Shown here: in pieces, positions 33,618 to 45,708 of the stretch | How the letters are laid out: each line of letters begins with the position of its first letter | Numbering within the stretch: the stretch's first letter is position 1 | Assembly (NCBI GenBank): GCA_036250195.1 | Contig: JAVHZZ010000008.1 | Span: forward strand, 12,611,434 to 12,675,433 | Direction of reading: 5' to 3' | From: Mixophyes australis | Taxonomy: Eukaryota > Chordata > Amphibia > Anura > Limnodynastidae | Length of the DNA: 64,000 bases | Notes under the pieces: generated by a model | Told to the model about the DNA's origin: nothing | The model's input: the letters and a program-made list of their open reading frames with translations, nothing else | Database searches by the model: none | Position numbers and translations under genes: made by a program

Positions 33618-34219
33618 GTTATCATTAGAGATGCTCAGGCTCAGTTCCCGAGAACCAAAATACCCGAACTTAGCAGATCCGAGTTCCGAGCCGAGCCGCT
33701 TACTTTTTGCCTTTAAAACAAGGCAAAATGTCTTTGTTACATCATCGGATCTGGCGATTTTTGGATTTCTTTTTAAGATCCAACATAACGGTGGGTGGGA
33801 AGGAGGGCGGACCCCCATTTATCTTTTCTGCCACTGCTGTGCGCCAATGTGTCCTAAATGTGCTAGGACACATTGTGTAGACTGCCGTGTGTTTGTGTCA
33901 TTGCTCTGACGCTTACCATCCAGCCAGGTCGCTGCAGTATTTGTCCGAAAGTGTATGAAAATAATATTGTGACCTGTGAGGTGGTCAAAATTGACTGCAA
34001 ATGACGTGAAATTAGTGTTATTGAGGTTAATAATAACGTAGGAACAAAAAAAGAGCAAAATTATGTGATTTTTGCATATTTTAGGATTTTTTTCTAAAAA
34101 ATTCAAAACCAAAACCAAAACACACGAGGGCGGTTTTGCCAAAACCAAAACACGAAGTTAATCCAGATCCAAAACCAAAACCAGTTCACAGGGGGTCAGT
34201 GAGCATCTCTAGTTATCAT
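33618..34219. mobile_element. Non-autonomous hAT-type transposon with exact 8-bp target duplication
   Basis: GTTATCAT flanks both ends (33618-33625 and 34212-34219). The element itself, 33626-34211, begins TAGAGATGCTCA and ends with the exact complement TGAGCATCTCTA. An 8-bp target duplication is the hAT hallmark. The interior has subterminal 'aaaaccaaaac' repeats on the right and no transposase. The 127-codon ORF at 33526-33909 crosses the left end and is not a gene. Confidence 0.85.
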
Positions 34220-35680
34220 GCGGAAACTCAGGATATAAAACTTAATTATATTTGAAATATTCTGTGCCATGGTATCACATCCACTACAATAATCTCTAAT
34301 TCATTTGTAGGGCATTAACTATTAAATTAGCATTGCACAACAAAGCTGTTATAGGTATAGTTAACCCTCCGCTACAACATAAACACATATTTTCTACACC
34401 TTCAATTTCACTTTAAACTTAAAATTTGTACCTGGAATTTGTGTGTACAATGTAGAATGATGGACTTTGGCCAACCTGCATTTGATTTTTGCCCATATGT
34501 CAATGCCTCAAATATTTGTGTTCTTGTTAAAATACTTACCTTAAAGAAATTAATACAATAGTAGCATTGAACGTATTTAAGTCCACACTATGTAGCATCG
34601 TTTTTCTTGTTTCAGCAGGAGATAATATGTTATCTTTATTTGTAAATCTTCAACAAAATAATTGAATGAGTGAAAGAGAAGAAAATCCTCATAATCTCAG
34701 CCGGTTTTGGCTTTCAGAGGCGTTGAAGCAAGGACTTCCATTTTAGGAACAATGCCTAGCAAGATAACTTGAAATTGTGTTTTTTTTTTGTTGTTTTTTT
34801 TTGCTACAAATAATTCTTATAGAGGCAAAATTTTATACAGATTCGTTGCTCAAAACTGCATAAAACTTTTTATGGTAATTCTTCAGTTAGGAAAAACAGA
34901 AACTGATAATAAGGTTTTAACTCTGCTGTCACCAGATGTGTTTAAAATATAATTTAAAGGAAACTAGTGTAAACCCGTGAACGTACTGTAGAGTCAAACA
35001 ACTTGACAAAATTGAGTTTCTGCTGCTGAAATAAGTTAAATTTACATGATATATTCCACAAACCAATCTGCAATCCACAAGCCAATTTGATGAAATGCAA
35101 AAAATAAACAAACAAATCAGAAATAACGCAATGGAAATATAATCCAACAATGTATTAAGACATTTCCATCAGAAATACAGAAAAAGAGAGCAGACCCTTT
35201 ATATAAAAACTTCCAATCTTGTGTATGGACCAATGTTAACACATTTAGGGGCCTATTTGAGAAGTATGAACTTTTTGCCCTTTAAAGTATCTGTAATCGC
35301 AATTTACTAATAAAGTCATGTAGGGACAGTGAATTCGATAAGAGGCTGTCCCTGCATTTACTTCTTTCAACTGAAGACTACAGGTTCTGAATTGGAGTCT
35401 TTACTGCGCATGCGCCACCTAGGGTCGCGCATTCGCCCTTGCCATCTGTGGAAAGCAGCGCAGGGGAAAGCTGCAACGCTGGCAGAGAGGCATCCTCTCC
35501 TGCGATGTTCTCCTTTTAGGATTCAACTCCATCTTTAGATGACGTTAACCATCGGAGTCAAGCTCTGAAGAGTTAAGCTTTTCGGAGCTTGATAAAATTG
35601 ACCCGACCACAGTCCCCATTGAGTATTGTTTGGACTGCGGTTTAATGCAGAAATTTGCCTAATGCAGGAGATATCTCTGT
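34220..35680. other. Spacer, no gene seen
   Basis: AT-rich to 35.3 kb, more balanced around 35.4-35.6 kb. Short ORFs lack domains. Confidence 0.4.
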
Positions 35681-35684
35681 CAAA

Positions 35685-36135
35685 ATGAGCTCCCCCTACT
35701 ACACGACTGATAACAGTCAGTTAGCGAGCACACAGTCAATTGGTACAAGTCCCCTAGTGTTTGCCTCTAACAGCACCAAGTCAACACAAGTTGCTAACTT
35801 TAGTGTATCTGGCAGTATTCAGCCAGCACTAGCCATCAGGCAGCCTACATTTCATCCGTGACAGCTGCCAAGCAGCTCAAGCCTAAGAATCTTCAGCTCT
35901 TATAACAGCCAATCAGTGAAAAGCACATTATCTTCATCTCCTTAAGTCAGGACAGCTTCCAACCTCTTCCTTTTCGCCAGCAGCCAGTCAACACAGGCTC
36001 TTCCCACATAATCTCTGATAACAGCAAACGTCATCACCCCTTAATTTCTGATAATAACCAGTCAGCACAAACATTACCCTATTTGTTTCTAACATCAACT
36101 AGGCAGCACAAGCTCTGCTACGTTCATTTCTGAGA
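35685..36135. repeat. Degenerate array of about 40-60-bp units
   Basis: Recurring phrases: 'tctgataacagc', 'cagtcagcacaa', 'cagtcaacacaggctcttcc' and 'ttctaacatcaactaggcag'. At least seven loose units can be counted. The 68-codon ORF at 35655-35861 is a translation of the first units. Confidence 0.5.
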
Positions 36136-36954
36136 TCAGGAAGTGAGCAAAGTCCTCCCACCGCTTAAACTGTTTTAACTGTCAGTTAATGAGGGTTAAT
36201 CAGTTCCTTCCCTTCCTCTGTGATAATATCTAGACCAGAGGCGCAACTAGCGAGCTGTGCATGGAGGCGGGGAATAGGGAACCCAAGGGCCTGACCCTGT
36301 GCATCTACCATGCAAAGGGCCCATTCTCTCCAAGGGGCCCACGTCGCACCAATGGTAGTTCCATCACTGATCTAGACACATACATGTCCTCACATTATTT
36401 AAATGACCGTTACTTCCGCAGCCACGCAAGTCTGACATATTCAGCAGAAATACAAAATGAGCAAAAATTCATGTAGACACAAAAGTATTTTTTTTTTGTT
36501 GCTCAACGACAGTTTTTGATTCATATCACTAAGGAATTTAATGTAGCTTGAAAATTGCCATAGAACAGTGTTATTCTGTGTTCCATGCTTAAATTATAAA
36601 TGTTAAGCCCTATTAACTGTACCTGCAGGCTGACTTTCTGAAACTATGAAACAGTTTCTACACTTTTTAGAAGAGGCTGCATTTAAAGCTTGCACAGACT
36701 CTACTTCTCTGTAGGACAATGGGGCAGATAAAAGTACAGATAATGTGTATTTATTTCCACCAATTATTTATGAGTCATCACGACTTGCAAACGCCAAACT
36801 CTTGTACTGGGAAATAAATATTAAAGATGGCTTAAGATGACCACAACGTCCAGTACCATTGTCATATGACCAATAGTGTTTGTTTTTTTATCGGTAACTA
36901 ATAGACAACGATTGTGCATGTCAGTGATCAGTTGGGCATTATTTGATCCTTCGT

Positions 36955-37779
36955 GGGGTATTCAATTGACTGCGAGATTTTTTTTTCCCCGCTGTGTAAA
37001 AAAAAAATTACCCGTCAGCGCAGCGTGAAAACTCCTGCAATTCAATTGAAAAAGAGGGAACGCTGCCCCGGCGCATTAATCATTGGTGTTTGCAAGTTTT
37101 TAGGGGAGTGAAGGGGAGTTTTAACACGGTCATGTGAAACACAAAAAAAAGGATTGGCATACAGTTTCATACATTTTATTGCATTACACAACTATTCTAT
37201 TTGATAATAACTACATTACAGTACTTTCTTTAGCATATTTTTTTATTTAACTATTTTCTACTATAGAATCATCTATACCATGTCAAAACACATTAGTACA
37301 AACATATTTGTACCAAAAACATACATAGATACATTTAATTATTGTTCTTTTGTCTTTTTTTATGTTTTTTTTATTTCATTATTTTTTCACATGAAAATTA
37401 ACTTTTACATGTTAGACATTAGTGATAAACATATTTTAGCTTTTTTTTTCTCATTATTACATGATTTCAAATAGTTTTCAGAGGTTTTATATTTATATCA
37501 CACCCCAAAGAGGTGCGAGATAAAACAGCCTATTGGACTGTTTAACGCGGCTATTCAAAAAAATTGAATAGCTTTTAACGCGGCTGCCTCTCGCACACCC
37601 TATACTTTCAATAGACCTTCTACCGGAGCGCGAGAGGACCGTTTCATGAAAAAAACCGAAACGTTAAAAATGGAATTAAATCGCGGGTAAAGTGGACCTG
37701 CTCGAAAATCATAAAAAACAGCGCTAAAATGTCTTAACGCGCTCCAAAAAAATTCTAGCGGTCAGTTAAGTACCCCCCC
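36955..37779. mobile_element. Putative MITE with imperfect terminal inverted repeats
   Basis: The left end GGGGTATTCAATTGAC and the complement of the right end, GGGGTACTTAACTGAC, agree at 13 of 16 positions. Subterminal parts are C/G-containing ('gcgcattaat', 'taacgcggct'), while the core at 37.15-37.49 kb is AT-rich. No transposase ORF. Target duplication not resolved. Confidence 0.5.
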
Positions 37780-38137
37780 TTCTGATTTATCTGGAAACGC
37801 AATGTGAACACAACTTGCATTTAAAAATAACGCACATAACTTGAATGCACGTGCGCCCATATTCAAATGCAATTTGATCACAAGAAACAAGTCCATTTGA
37901 ATATGGGTATAACTACGCTCTTGCTGTACGTTACTGAGTACTGCCGTGTGCAGACAGATAGAATACACTGCAGGATACAGTCACATCCATATGTGCAATA
38001 TAAACACATTGCAAAAATAAAATTATATTAAATAAATGAACAACTATTAATACCATAATGATTAATAAGCATACATGTTAAAAAATAATAATATTTTTTA
38101 CATGAAATAAATCAGGATGTCCCTAATGCACACTGTA

Positions 38138-38440
38138 CATAAAATCATACTTACCAACTATTTACCTTTTCCTCCGGAAGATCCCGGAGGGGAGGTGAAG
38201 TGTGAGGGTGGAAAGGGATGGGGCGCGGGGAATCACCTATTTTGGCCTTGCATCGCAATGACGCAAAAGCTTTGTTTTGCAGTAGGGGGTGGGGCAAAAT
38301 GATGTGACTCATGTCATGGAGGCTACCATCTTTCCCACTTTACTAGGAAGTTAGCAGGATGCGGGAGACTGACCTGCCCTCCCGGGAGTTCGGAAGACCT
38401 ACCCAGAATTCAGGAGTCAGTGGGCAAGTGTGCATAAAAT
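38138..38440. mobile_element. Non-autonomous hAT-type element with exact 8-bp target duplication
   Basis: CATAAAAT flanks the element at 38138-38145 and 38433-38440. The left end CATACTTACCAACT pairs with the right end AGTGGGCAAGTGTG, imperfectly. The interior is GC-rich with 'cccggagggg' and 'cctcccgggag'. A shorter relative is at 38903-39061. Confidence 0.75.
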
Positions 38441-38449
38441 GCATTTTGA

Positions 38450-38835
38450 TAGTTTCTCTTACTTGCAAACACATTTTCCGGCACTTATACGTGTAGTCAT
38501 CACTATCTGTCGGCACTTACACCTGCCCCATAGCTGACGCTGGTGATGCAGCTAAATTACACGTACCTAAGAGATGCCCTGAACTTGAATAGGACGCATC
38601 TGTATGCGGTCGACCTCTGCACGCCCTTACTGTACATTGCCTACGTGTATCCACTCCTTGAACCCATGTTCCGTCCTTCAAGACATGGCACTCAGAAGTA
38701 GTATTTGCATTTCAACGTGAATTGGATGCAATATCGTTCACTGGCGTATGTCCCATTCTGATGCATGCGCAGAGCAATTTCACGCAAGATACGGGACACA
38801 AAGTCGCTTACGTCCGAAGAGGAATAGGGCGCAAA
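38450..38835. mobile_element. Relative of the 25911-26587 MITE, ends missing
   Basis: Shares 'catcactatctgtcggcact', 'gtacattgcctacgtgtatc' and 'caagacatggcactcagaa' with that element. The GGGCCTGATTCA termini were not found; 'gaggaatagggcgcaaag' is the probable right side. Confidence 0.5.
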
Positions 38836-38894
38836 GTGTCTGTGTATGTACATGATATATAAAACGAATTACATGAGTAAATCTTGTTACACAC

Positions 38895-39069
38895 ATCATA
38901 ACCATGCTTGCCAACTTTTAAGATGTCAGGAGCTTGGCCATGTGATTTGCGTAACTATTGCCACAAAACAACCTGCGCCGCGATTCTCAGAGTGTGGCAT
39001 CCGGGAGGGGGCTTGCTCTATTGGGGGTCTCCGGGATGTTCTAGGTGAGTAGGCAAGTGTGATCATACC
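38895..39069. mobile_element. Short hAT-type element, same family as 38146-38432
   Basis: The left end CATGCTTGCCAACT (38903) and the right end GTAGGCAAGTGTG (to 39061) are inverted. Flanks 'atcataac' and 'atcatacc' match at 7 of 8 positions. The body has 'catccgggaggggg' and 'tctccgggatg'. Confidence 0.7.
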
Positions 39070-40004
39070 TGTAACACCTTATCTGCATGACCAGTGTCTT
39101 CCACTAACTGTATCCTACAATTTATCAGTATCTGGATATTCTTCCCCTCTTTGCACTTTGAGGGGGTTATATATGGGTTCAAAATGGCCGATGTACAGTG
39201 AAAAATTCACTTTTTGATCTTGATTTGCACAAGTGTACCTAGATTTTCACCAAGACACTTGGGTTCGTTGAGCAAGATGGCATCATTGGCGATGGGGGCA
39301 GAAGTTTGCATATTACGAAGGGAGCATTGGGTGGTTTGGGGTCATTCCTGATAAACTAAAGAGTAGACTCAAGAGTGTGAGATATTTTTAAATGGAAAAT
39401 AGCAACGGAGAGGAGTGTTTTTAGAGGCGTTCCTTGCAACACCTCAATGCTGTCTTTAGATCTCATCCGAGGCTTTTAATTAAGTTATAATTTTCCATTT
39501 ACACTTTGGGGAGAGGGGAATATTTTAGGCTCACTCAGACCAATGTGAGAAAAATCTTCATACACTAAATTTGCACACACCTAATAAAAGACTCTCCTGA
39601 CCGTCACAAATAAGTTATAGAAGTTATACGGAGCAGCAAAAGTGTGATTAAACGATAGGGGTGATACTAAAGTGGTCGGAGGTAAGACTTTGATGTGACG
39701 TCTACACTTCTGCGCAGTGCGCCTTTTTAGATTTTCTCACCTCCCTGCAAACCTAGCCTCACTTGTAGATGATGGAGGCATCCGCGAGAGGAGAGTAGCC
39801 AGGCTCCTTGCTGGACGGACCGCTGAGGCACGTCGGTGCAAAATCAAGGTGATTTGCGTTGAACTTTGTAAATAAACCTCCTGTAATTAGTGTACAGCTG
39901 TCTGAACAGTTCGGCAGCATTGCATGAGCAGACACATTTTTATTTAACAAGCTTGTATGTTGGACCTCTCTTGACTGACACTCTATTGGTGTCCAATAAA
40001 TTGT
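39070..40004. other. Spacer, no gene seen
   Basis: No domain in the short ORFs and no recognised repeat, apart from the LINE tail that starts at the right boundary. Confidence 0.4.
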
Positions 40005-40150
40005 AGTATTATTATTATTATTATTATTATTATCCATATAACACAGCACTGTACATTAAGGGATCTTGACACAAATACAACGAAATAAATAGAGGTTAAA
40101 GATGGCCCTGCCCAAATGAGCTTACAATCTAAGAGGTGTGTGGAACACTT
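40005..40150 (-). mobile_element. Antisense L2-like LINE 3' tail
   Basis: (ATT)n at 40008-40032, then 'catataacacagcactgtac' and 'gcccaaatgagcttacaatc', matching the tails at 4.56 and 54.6 kb. 5'-truncated to about 140 bp. Confidence 0.75.
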
Positions 40151-43016
40151 GATACGTAAGGTAACGGAAAAACAAACAGCTGGTGGGGATAGTGTGTGTG
40201 GCTACTGCAAGACAGTAGCATTAGTAATAAAGTACCTATTGGCGATGCAATTTCTGTGCAACTATGGTAGTAGGGTACTGTTGGGATGAGCAGAGACAAT
40301 GAGAGATGAATTAGTCATTGTCGAAATGTTGAAACTGTTAGCTGCTGTAAACCATAACTGTCCTTCATCATTTATCCCAACTGAACCTCCTTCCACTTCT
40401 GGTTCTGGATTAAGCTATCACTTTCATATAACATGGACACTCTTGTAGTTTTCCACCTGCACAGAGTAGGTGTGTGTAGGTCTTTTTTTCTTTAGCATTA
40501 TATTTGCTGTTGGAATCGGAGCCAGGACACTTGTTCCCCATGTTTGGCAGCAGTAAGCAGGATCCTAATGCTGGCACCAATAAAGCACAGATATTGATTG
40601 TGGTGGTAGCTGAGCTTGGGGTAGAACTCACAGTGAAGCAGTGAAATACGATAATTGTAATGTCTGTGATGGTGCTAAGTCTGAGGATAGGGAAACCTGA
40701 GTGCCCACCATTCTCCCTGCTCTGCCCAGGAACTGCAGACCTAATCATGGCATAGGATGCTGCTGTGACTGACACAATGGTGCAGTAACTGAATGGCAGC
40801 AAGATAAGAATTGTCCATTACAGACTGAGAATCCAAAGACCAATTATGTGGAACGATAGGTAAATCGAGTGAAGATGCAGAGATGCTTTGATAAGTACCA
40901 GATGGAAGCACCTCAAATAATTGCATCAGGATTACAGTAAAAGACGCCTCTCGTGGTACCTTCCGAGTGCCTGTGGCATTACCGGTAACACCAGGGTGCC
41001 TGCAGCAGATGGTGCCAATATCTGAAGGCTACCCTCTTTTACAGACTAAAGCTGGGCAGCAAATACCTGTAAAGATTTAGTGATGGTGACTCAAGTGTCA
41101 GAAGAAGACCCAACTAGAGCTTGCAACATTTTGTGTTACCTTCATGTTATTAGTTATCTGTATGAGATCCCCATAATATTTTGGGAGGAGGACTAGCAGG
41201 TAACTGTCACTACAACTAGTACAGGTCTGGAGTATAGTGGAAACTCTGCAACTATCATTTAGTGCTCTATATGATAAAGTCAGAAAGATTTACCTTATGT
41301 ATTTATTCCTTTAACTATATCCCCATTTTACCCTTTTTGTCTTTGCTTTCTCAGTCACACAATAGTTGCTTTTTCATTCACCTAGTTTGGGCCAAATGTA
41401 GTAAGAGGTGAACCACAGCTCATTAACTTAACTGTCTCCTACCAGCACTTTTATTGTCTTCAAGTTGTTATAGTCTCAGAGATGGGGGGTGAAAATGTAT
41501 CCGTAAGTGCGAAAAGACATTAAACTATAACTGAAATGACTGAAAGCCATAGAGCAAGATTGATATTTTAGCACTGCAAAACTTTGGAAGGAGATACTAA
41601 CGCATTTCTTGTATCAATTCTTTTTTGCTTAAAAAAAAAAGAAAAATTCAGGAAACAACTGGTTTCAACATATTTTGTCTTTCACTTGCCAGTACAGATT
41701 TTTGTGCACATTTTTACAGATAATCTATGAGGGATGCGCAATATTTTAATTTTGTTAAAAGTTTCTCCACCAGGGAGAAGAAGCATTGCCAAACAAAAAC
41801 TATATAGTACTTTGATTAAATCAATGCCTAGATCTTCAAAGGATTCTATGCATAGATCATCAAAGGATTGATTCACTTTTGGTTCAGACCCAGTAAGATT
41901 CTTGGATAACTAATTACACAAGGCAGTAGGTAAGAAGGCCATGATGTTGGTGACTAGGGCGTATTAAACTATTTGTAACATCTTTAGATTGTCACCAAGA
42001 CAGAACACCCAACTATGGCCTATATAGTGACCGTGGTAAAATGGTGTTGTCTTACCAGTCCATAAAATGTAGAGATCCTAAGATGTATGTGTTTTGCTCT
42101 CTGAGTTTTAGGAGAACTTATTTGGTTATCCAGATGGCTGGGTTCTGTGAGAATTCCCAGTTTGCAGAGGATCTTCTGGCCCTCTACCACTGTCTTGGCG
42201 AAATGTGTCAAGTTCTCCGCAAGTTCCTGGAGCTGGAACGGGAAACTCCAAAAATATTTATAATTGTGTTGTTGTAGTATTCTTGTAATCATCTGAAGTT
42301 CCTTCTATTTCTGGATTCTGGAGGGGAAAAGACTCTGAAAAGATTTGTGTTTGCATGTGTCGGAAATCAGTGGGTGAATTGTCCTGGGTTGCTAGGACCT
42401 TTTCTTTTCTTAGGAAATAATGTAGGTGAACAATAATGTCCCTAAGATTTTGTTCCGCCATCAGCTTAGGTGGGCTCTTTCCCACTTAAGGTGGGCTCTA
42501 TCCTTGACAAGTTCAGCAAGAACAGTATGCTTGAAAAAGCTGTAAAAGAACAGTTTGTGACAGCTTCTGAGACGTTGCGTATTCTTAAGTTGTTTCGAAG
42601 GAAACAATTTTCAAAGTCCTCTTGGTTCTCATTGAGCAATTACATTTCTGATCAAATTCAGAGCTTTGGTTCTTCTGGTGACCATTTAGGATCTATAGGA
42701 TCTATTGCTGCTAAGCGGCAGTGATACGAGCAACAGGTTAGGATCAATGGATGTGGACATCTTGAAAGAATATCTGTGGAGGGAGCTGAAGTCAGGCTGC
42801 ACAATGGTGTGTGTATAGTCACCCAGCAAGGAGTTCCCAATGGACCCTGATGGATCAAAATCTATCTTGGATTTACTGGAGCTTAGGAGAACCACTGCTG
42901 GTCAGCTCAAGCGAGAGGCCACGCTCCGGAAAAAGAAATAGTTTTAAAAGAAGACAATTGTGGTTATTATGTCCCCTTAAACGGGTTGTAAACCCCAGAG
43001 AGAATTAACAATCTCT
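40151..43016. other. Spacer, no recognised gene
   Basis: Several 60-130-codon ORFs overlap on both strands (40.41-40.80, 42.02-42.29, 42.47-42.72 kb). None shows a domain I recognise and none has flanking homology in the window. An unrecognised old element near 42.0-43.0 kb cannot be excluded, since ORF density there is higher than in the flanks. Confidence 0.35.
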
Positions 43017-43244
43017 GGGCCTGATTCATTAGTGATCTTATCTGCCGTTTTTTGCTTATCTTACGCAAAACCACTCTGTGCATGCTCAGAAAAGGGAGAT
43101 AAGAAGCAAAATCCACTGCGTAAGTGAAGAAATTCTTAAGTTAAGATGAAAATTCATCCTAACTTCACTCTTCTCTCCCCGTTTCTTCTTAAAAATAAGC
43201 ATCTTAACTTTTGCAGAAGATAAAATCACTAATGAATCAGGCCC
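43017..43244. mobile_element. MITE with 20-bp perfect terminal inverted repeats
   Basis: The left end GGGCCTGATTCATTAGTGAT is exactly complementary to the right end at 43225-43244. TCT at 43014-43016 and 43245-43247 may be a 3-bp target duplication. The interior is palindromic in style ('tcttatctgcc', 'ttatcttacgc'). It shares its first 16 terminal bases with 16926-17233. Confidence 0.8.
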
Positions 43245-44369
43245 TCTGTATTTGACAGCGGTTGGCATGTGAAACATTTAAAGGGTTGTTCTGGACTAAA
43301 GAGAAAAGCACATTATTAAACGCACCCCTGGTAGCCAATCACATAAGGCCATCCAACTTTTTTTCCCATAAAATGACCTTCCATTGAATTCCGTGACCAA
43401 CTGTTAAAGCTGTACACTGCAAAATACCAGTTTAAATGCCAACACATTTAGGCATTGATCCAAACCTATTCAGTCATCTCTAATTGCTAGCTTTAGTTTT
43501 GTATTTTGCGTGAGTGCATAGCAAAGCAAAGCAAATTAAAATCCAGAAATGTAATTATTGCTGAACCCTTTTCCTGAAGTACCTGAAAACACACAGGCAG
43601 ATTAGTCTAATTGACTGAGCAAGCAATTATTTACTCAGATAGGCATACAGTTGATGTATGGCCTGTAAAGTTGTGAGTTCAGCCCATAACATTAGGTTGT
43701 AAAGAAAAGACATCAATCCATCACATTCCGCTATTTGTTTTATAGCACTCTGGGGGATTCTGTTCTATAAAAGAGGAGAGATGGGAATGTTCCATTCACC
43801 TGTCCTTAGCATTCTCCTTCTCTCTACTCTATACTGTATAACGTTATGTTGCCATTGTCACCTCTTCTCATGCTAATCAGTATTACTTTTTGCAACAATA
43901 ACGACACACATCATTTTTTTTCCAACCAAATTAGTGTTCTAAGTTAAAAATTCACACTAATCTGGAAGTAAATTAAGTAAAATTGTTTGATAAGTTTTAG
44001 AGAAATTGAACAGAGCTCTCTTATCTTTCATTAAATGACTTGTTCAGTTAAATGTAAATTCACTTCCACCCCTTCAAAATGATTGTATAGTTTCCAGTTT
44101 ACACTTACCTAACCCGATATTCAGTGCTAATCAAATAATGTACAGAAGGCCTAGATATAATTGGCGTGCCCATGCTTTATTTTTTTAAAAAACGCAATGG
44201 GAAACTTGCAGCTATATCCCAAAATTAATGAGTTTATGAAGTCTACTCTAAGACAGTAGAACCGTTGATTCAAAGTACACTAATTGAGGGTATTTTTTTC
44301 GTTTTTATAAGGCAGTGGCTAATATTATAGGCACGTTTATATTTATTAATATGACTAAGCAACCTATCC
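43245..44369. other. AT-rich spacer, no gene seen
   Basis: No ORF, transposon end or RNA motif was recognised. Confidence 0.4.
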
Positions 44370-44530
44370 TATACCATCACCAGTTGGTAGATCCTTGTCT
44401 CCTGTGCTCATTCCACCTCTAACTAAAATCTGTAATCTCTTTCTCTCTATTGGTATCTTCCCATCATTATGCAAGCATGCAGTGATTACTCCTATTCTGA
44501 AAAAACAAAATTCTGAACCAAACTCTCTCT
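44370..44530 (+). pseudogene. L2 reverse-transcriptase fragment
   Basis: One frame reads roughly GIFPSLCKHAVITPILKK followed by QNSEPNSLSN. It corresponds to the region before the fingers of L2-type RTs (the usual wording is a 'G.FP...K.A.VTPILKK' pattern). The fragment is about 50 codons, with no RT core, and abuts the PLE region on its 3' side. Short and decayed, but the motif is distinctive. Confidence 0.65.
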
Positions 44531-44824
44531 CAAATAGAGTCTAATGGGACAGAAGGACTTCACCAATGACTCCTGCAAGGGAGTTTGGGCTTAGCGGCCC
44601 TCCAGGTAGGTACTCATAGAGGCCCAGTGGAGAGTGCAGAAAGGGAGGTCTGCGGGAGGTGTACACGGAGGGCAGCAGCAAGCAGGAGATAGGATCAGGC
44701 GATCAAGGGTCTGAAATTTGCACCGACAAATAAACCGAATCTGTTTAATCTTTTTGTTAATCTTAATAGATTTGTACGATCACTTAGCAGGAAACGTTAT
44801 TTTGCAAGTAAGATAACCAGGAAA

Positions 44825-45226
44825 ATGGCTGATGGTGCGTTACCAATTATACTTGATAGAGAAGATCTACCAGCTTTCTCCTGTTTAGAATCATTAGAAG
44901 AAGAAAACAGTGTTATAAATCTTACGTCACCAGTGAATATCTATGACATTAATACTTCATCCAAGATGGAGAAATTTAAGAAACAATCAAATTTCTACCC
45001 CCTCCAATTCAAAGGACCACTAATAGAGAGTTTTTATAAACAGACTATGGAGGATTTCAGAACACTCTGCGAGAAATCTACCCATGCATATAAAAGAGAC
45101 AATCTGTCCCCGTTAGAGAGGCAAGCCCTCAAAGATTTGACTGCTGATCAGGGGATTATTATTAAGCCAGCTGACAAAGGGGGGGGGGGGGGGGTTGGAC
45201 ATACAGGAAAAACTAGATTACCATAG
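44825..45226 (+). pseudogene. PLE N-terminal region, first open piece
   Basis: 133 codons from the first ATG, but the same frame continues upstream to 44693, so this ATG is not a proven start. It includes 'FKGPLIESFYKQTMEDF' and 'GIIIKPADKGG', the latter the start of the PLE RT fingers (KPADKGG motif). The frame ends in nonsense after the G run, where 'GGGGGVGHTGKTRLP' is frameshifted sequence. Confidence 0.75.
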
Positions 45227-45686
45227 GGAAGCCATGAGACAATTGGAAGATCGTAACTTCTATGTAAAACTAAAAGGTGACCCTACGGGGACATACCAAC
45301 AAGCCCTAAAAGATTTACTAGACGATGCTCTTGAGGAGGGCATGATCCCAAAGGATATTATGGGTTACATTTATAATCTCTATCCAGTCACTCCCACCTA
45401 TTACCACCTACCCAAGATCCATAAGACACTGATTGATCCGCCCAGAAGACCTATAATCTCGGGCATTGGGTCCCTGACTAGAAATTTCTTCTCCTTTGTA
45501 GATCATCATCTTCAACCTATTGTCTCTACCCTTAAATCCTATATTAAAGACACTACGAGTTTTCTAAAACTGATCCACGGCATAGTGTGGAAGCCTACTT
45601 ATTACTTCCTCACTTGCGACGTGGTATCCCTATACTCGAATATTCCACATGACCTGGGGCTGAATGCTATTAAAGTTTTTGGATAA
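45195..45686 (+). pseudogene. PLE RT fingers and motif A, second open piece
   Basis: The true content resumes at 'LDIQEKLDYHREAMRQL'. Recognisable RT features are 'YHLPKIHK' and 'PPRRPIISG' (about residues 75-95 of this piece), and motif A in 'FLTCDVVSLYSNIPH' with the metal-binding Asp near residue 141. The piece ends at TAA (45684-45686) because of a frame change; the next frame continues with FLDKQEHLDI. The Met assigned to this frame lies in the frameshifted junction and is not a start. Confidence 0.8.
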
Positions 45687-45708
45687 ACAAGAACATCTAG
45701 ATATTTGA

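Noticed and set aside
33526..33909. 127-codon ORF
   Set aside because: It crosses the boundary and target duplication of a hAT-type element, so it cannot be a conserved gene.
42041..42277. 78-codon ORF with a matching 90-codon ORF on the opposite strand
   Set aside because: Both-strand openness over about 230 bases is not unusual by chance, and neither peptide is recognisable.
40151..43016. Cluster of 60-130-codon ORFs as a possible gene
   Set aside because: ORFs overlap on both strands, have no recognisable domain and no consistent splice structure.
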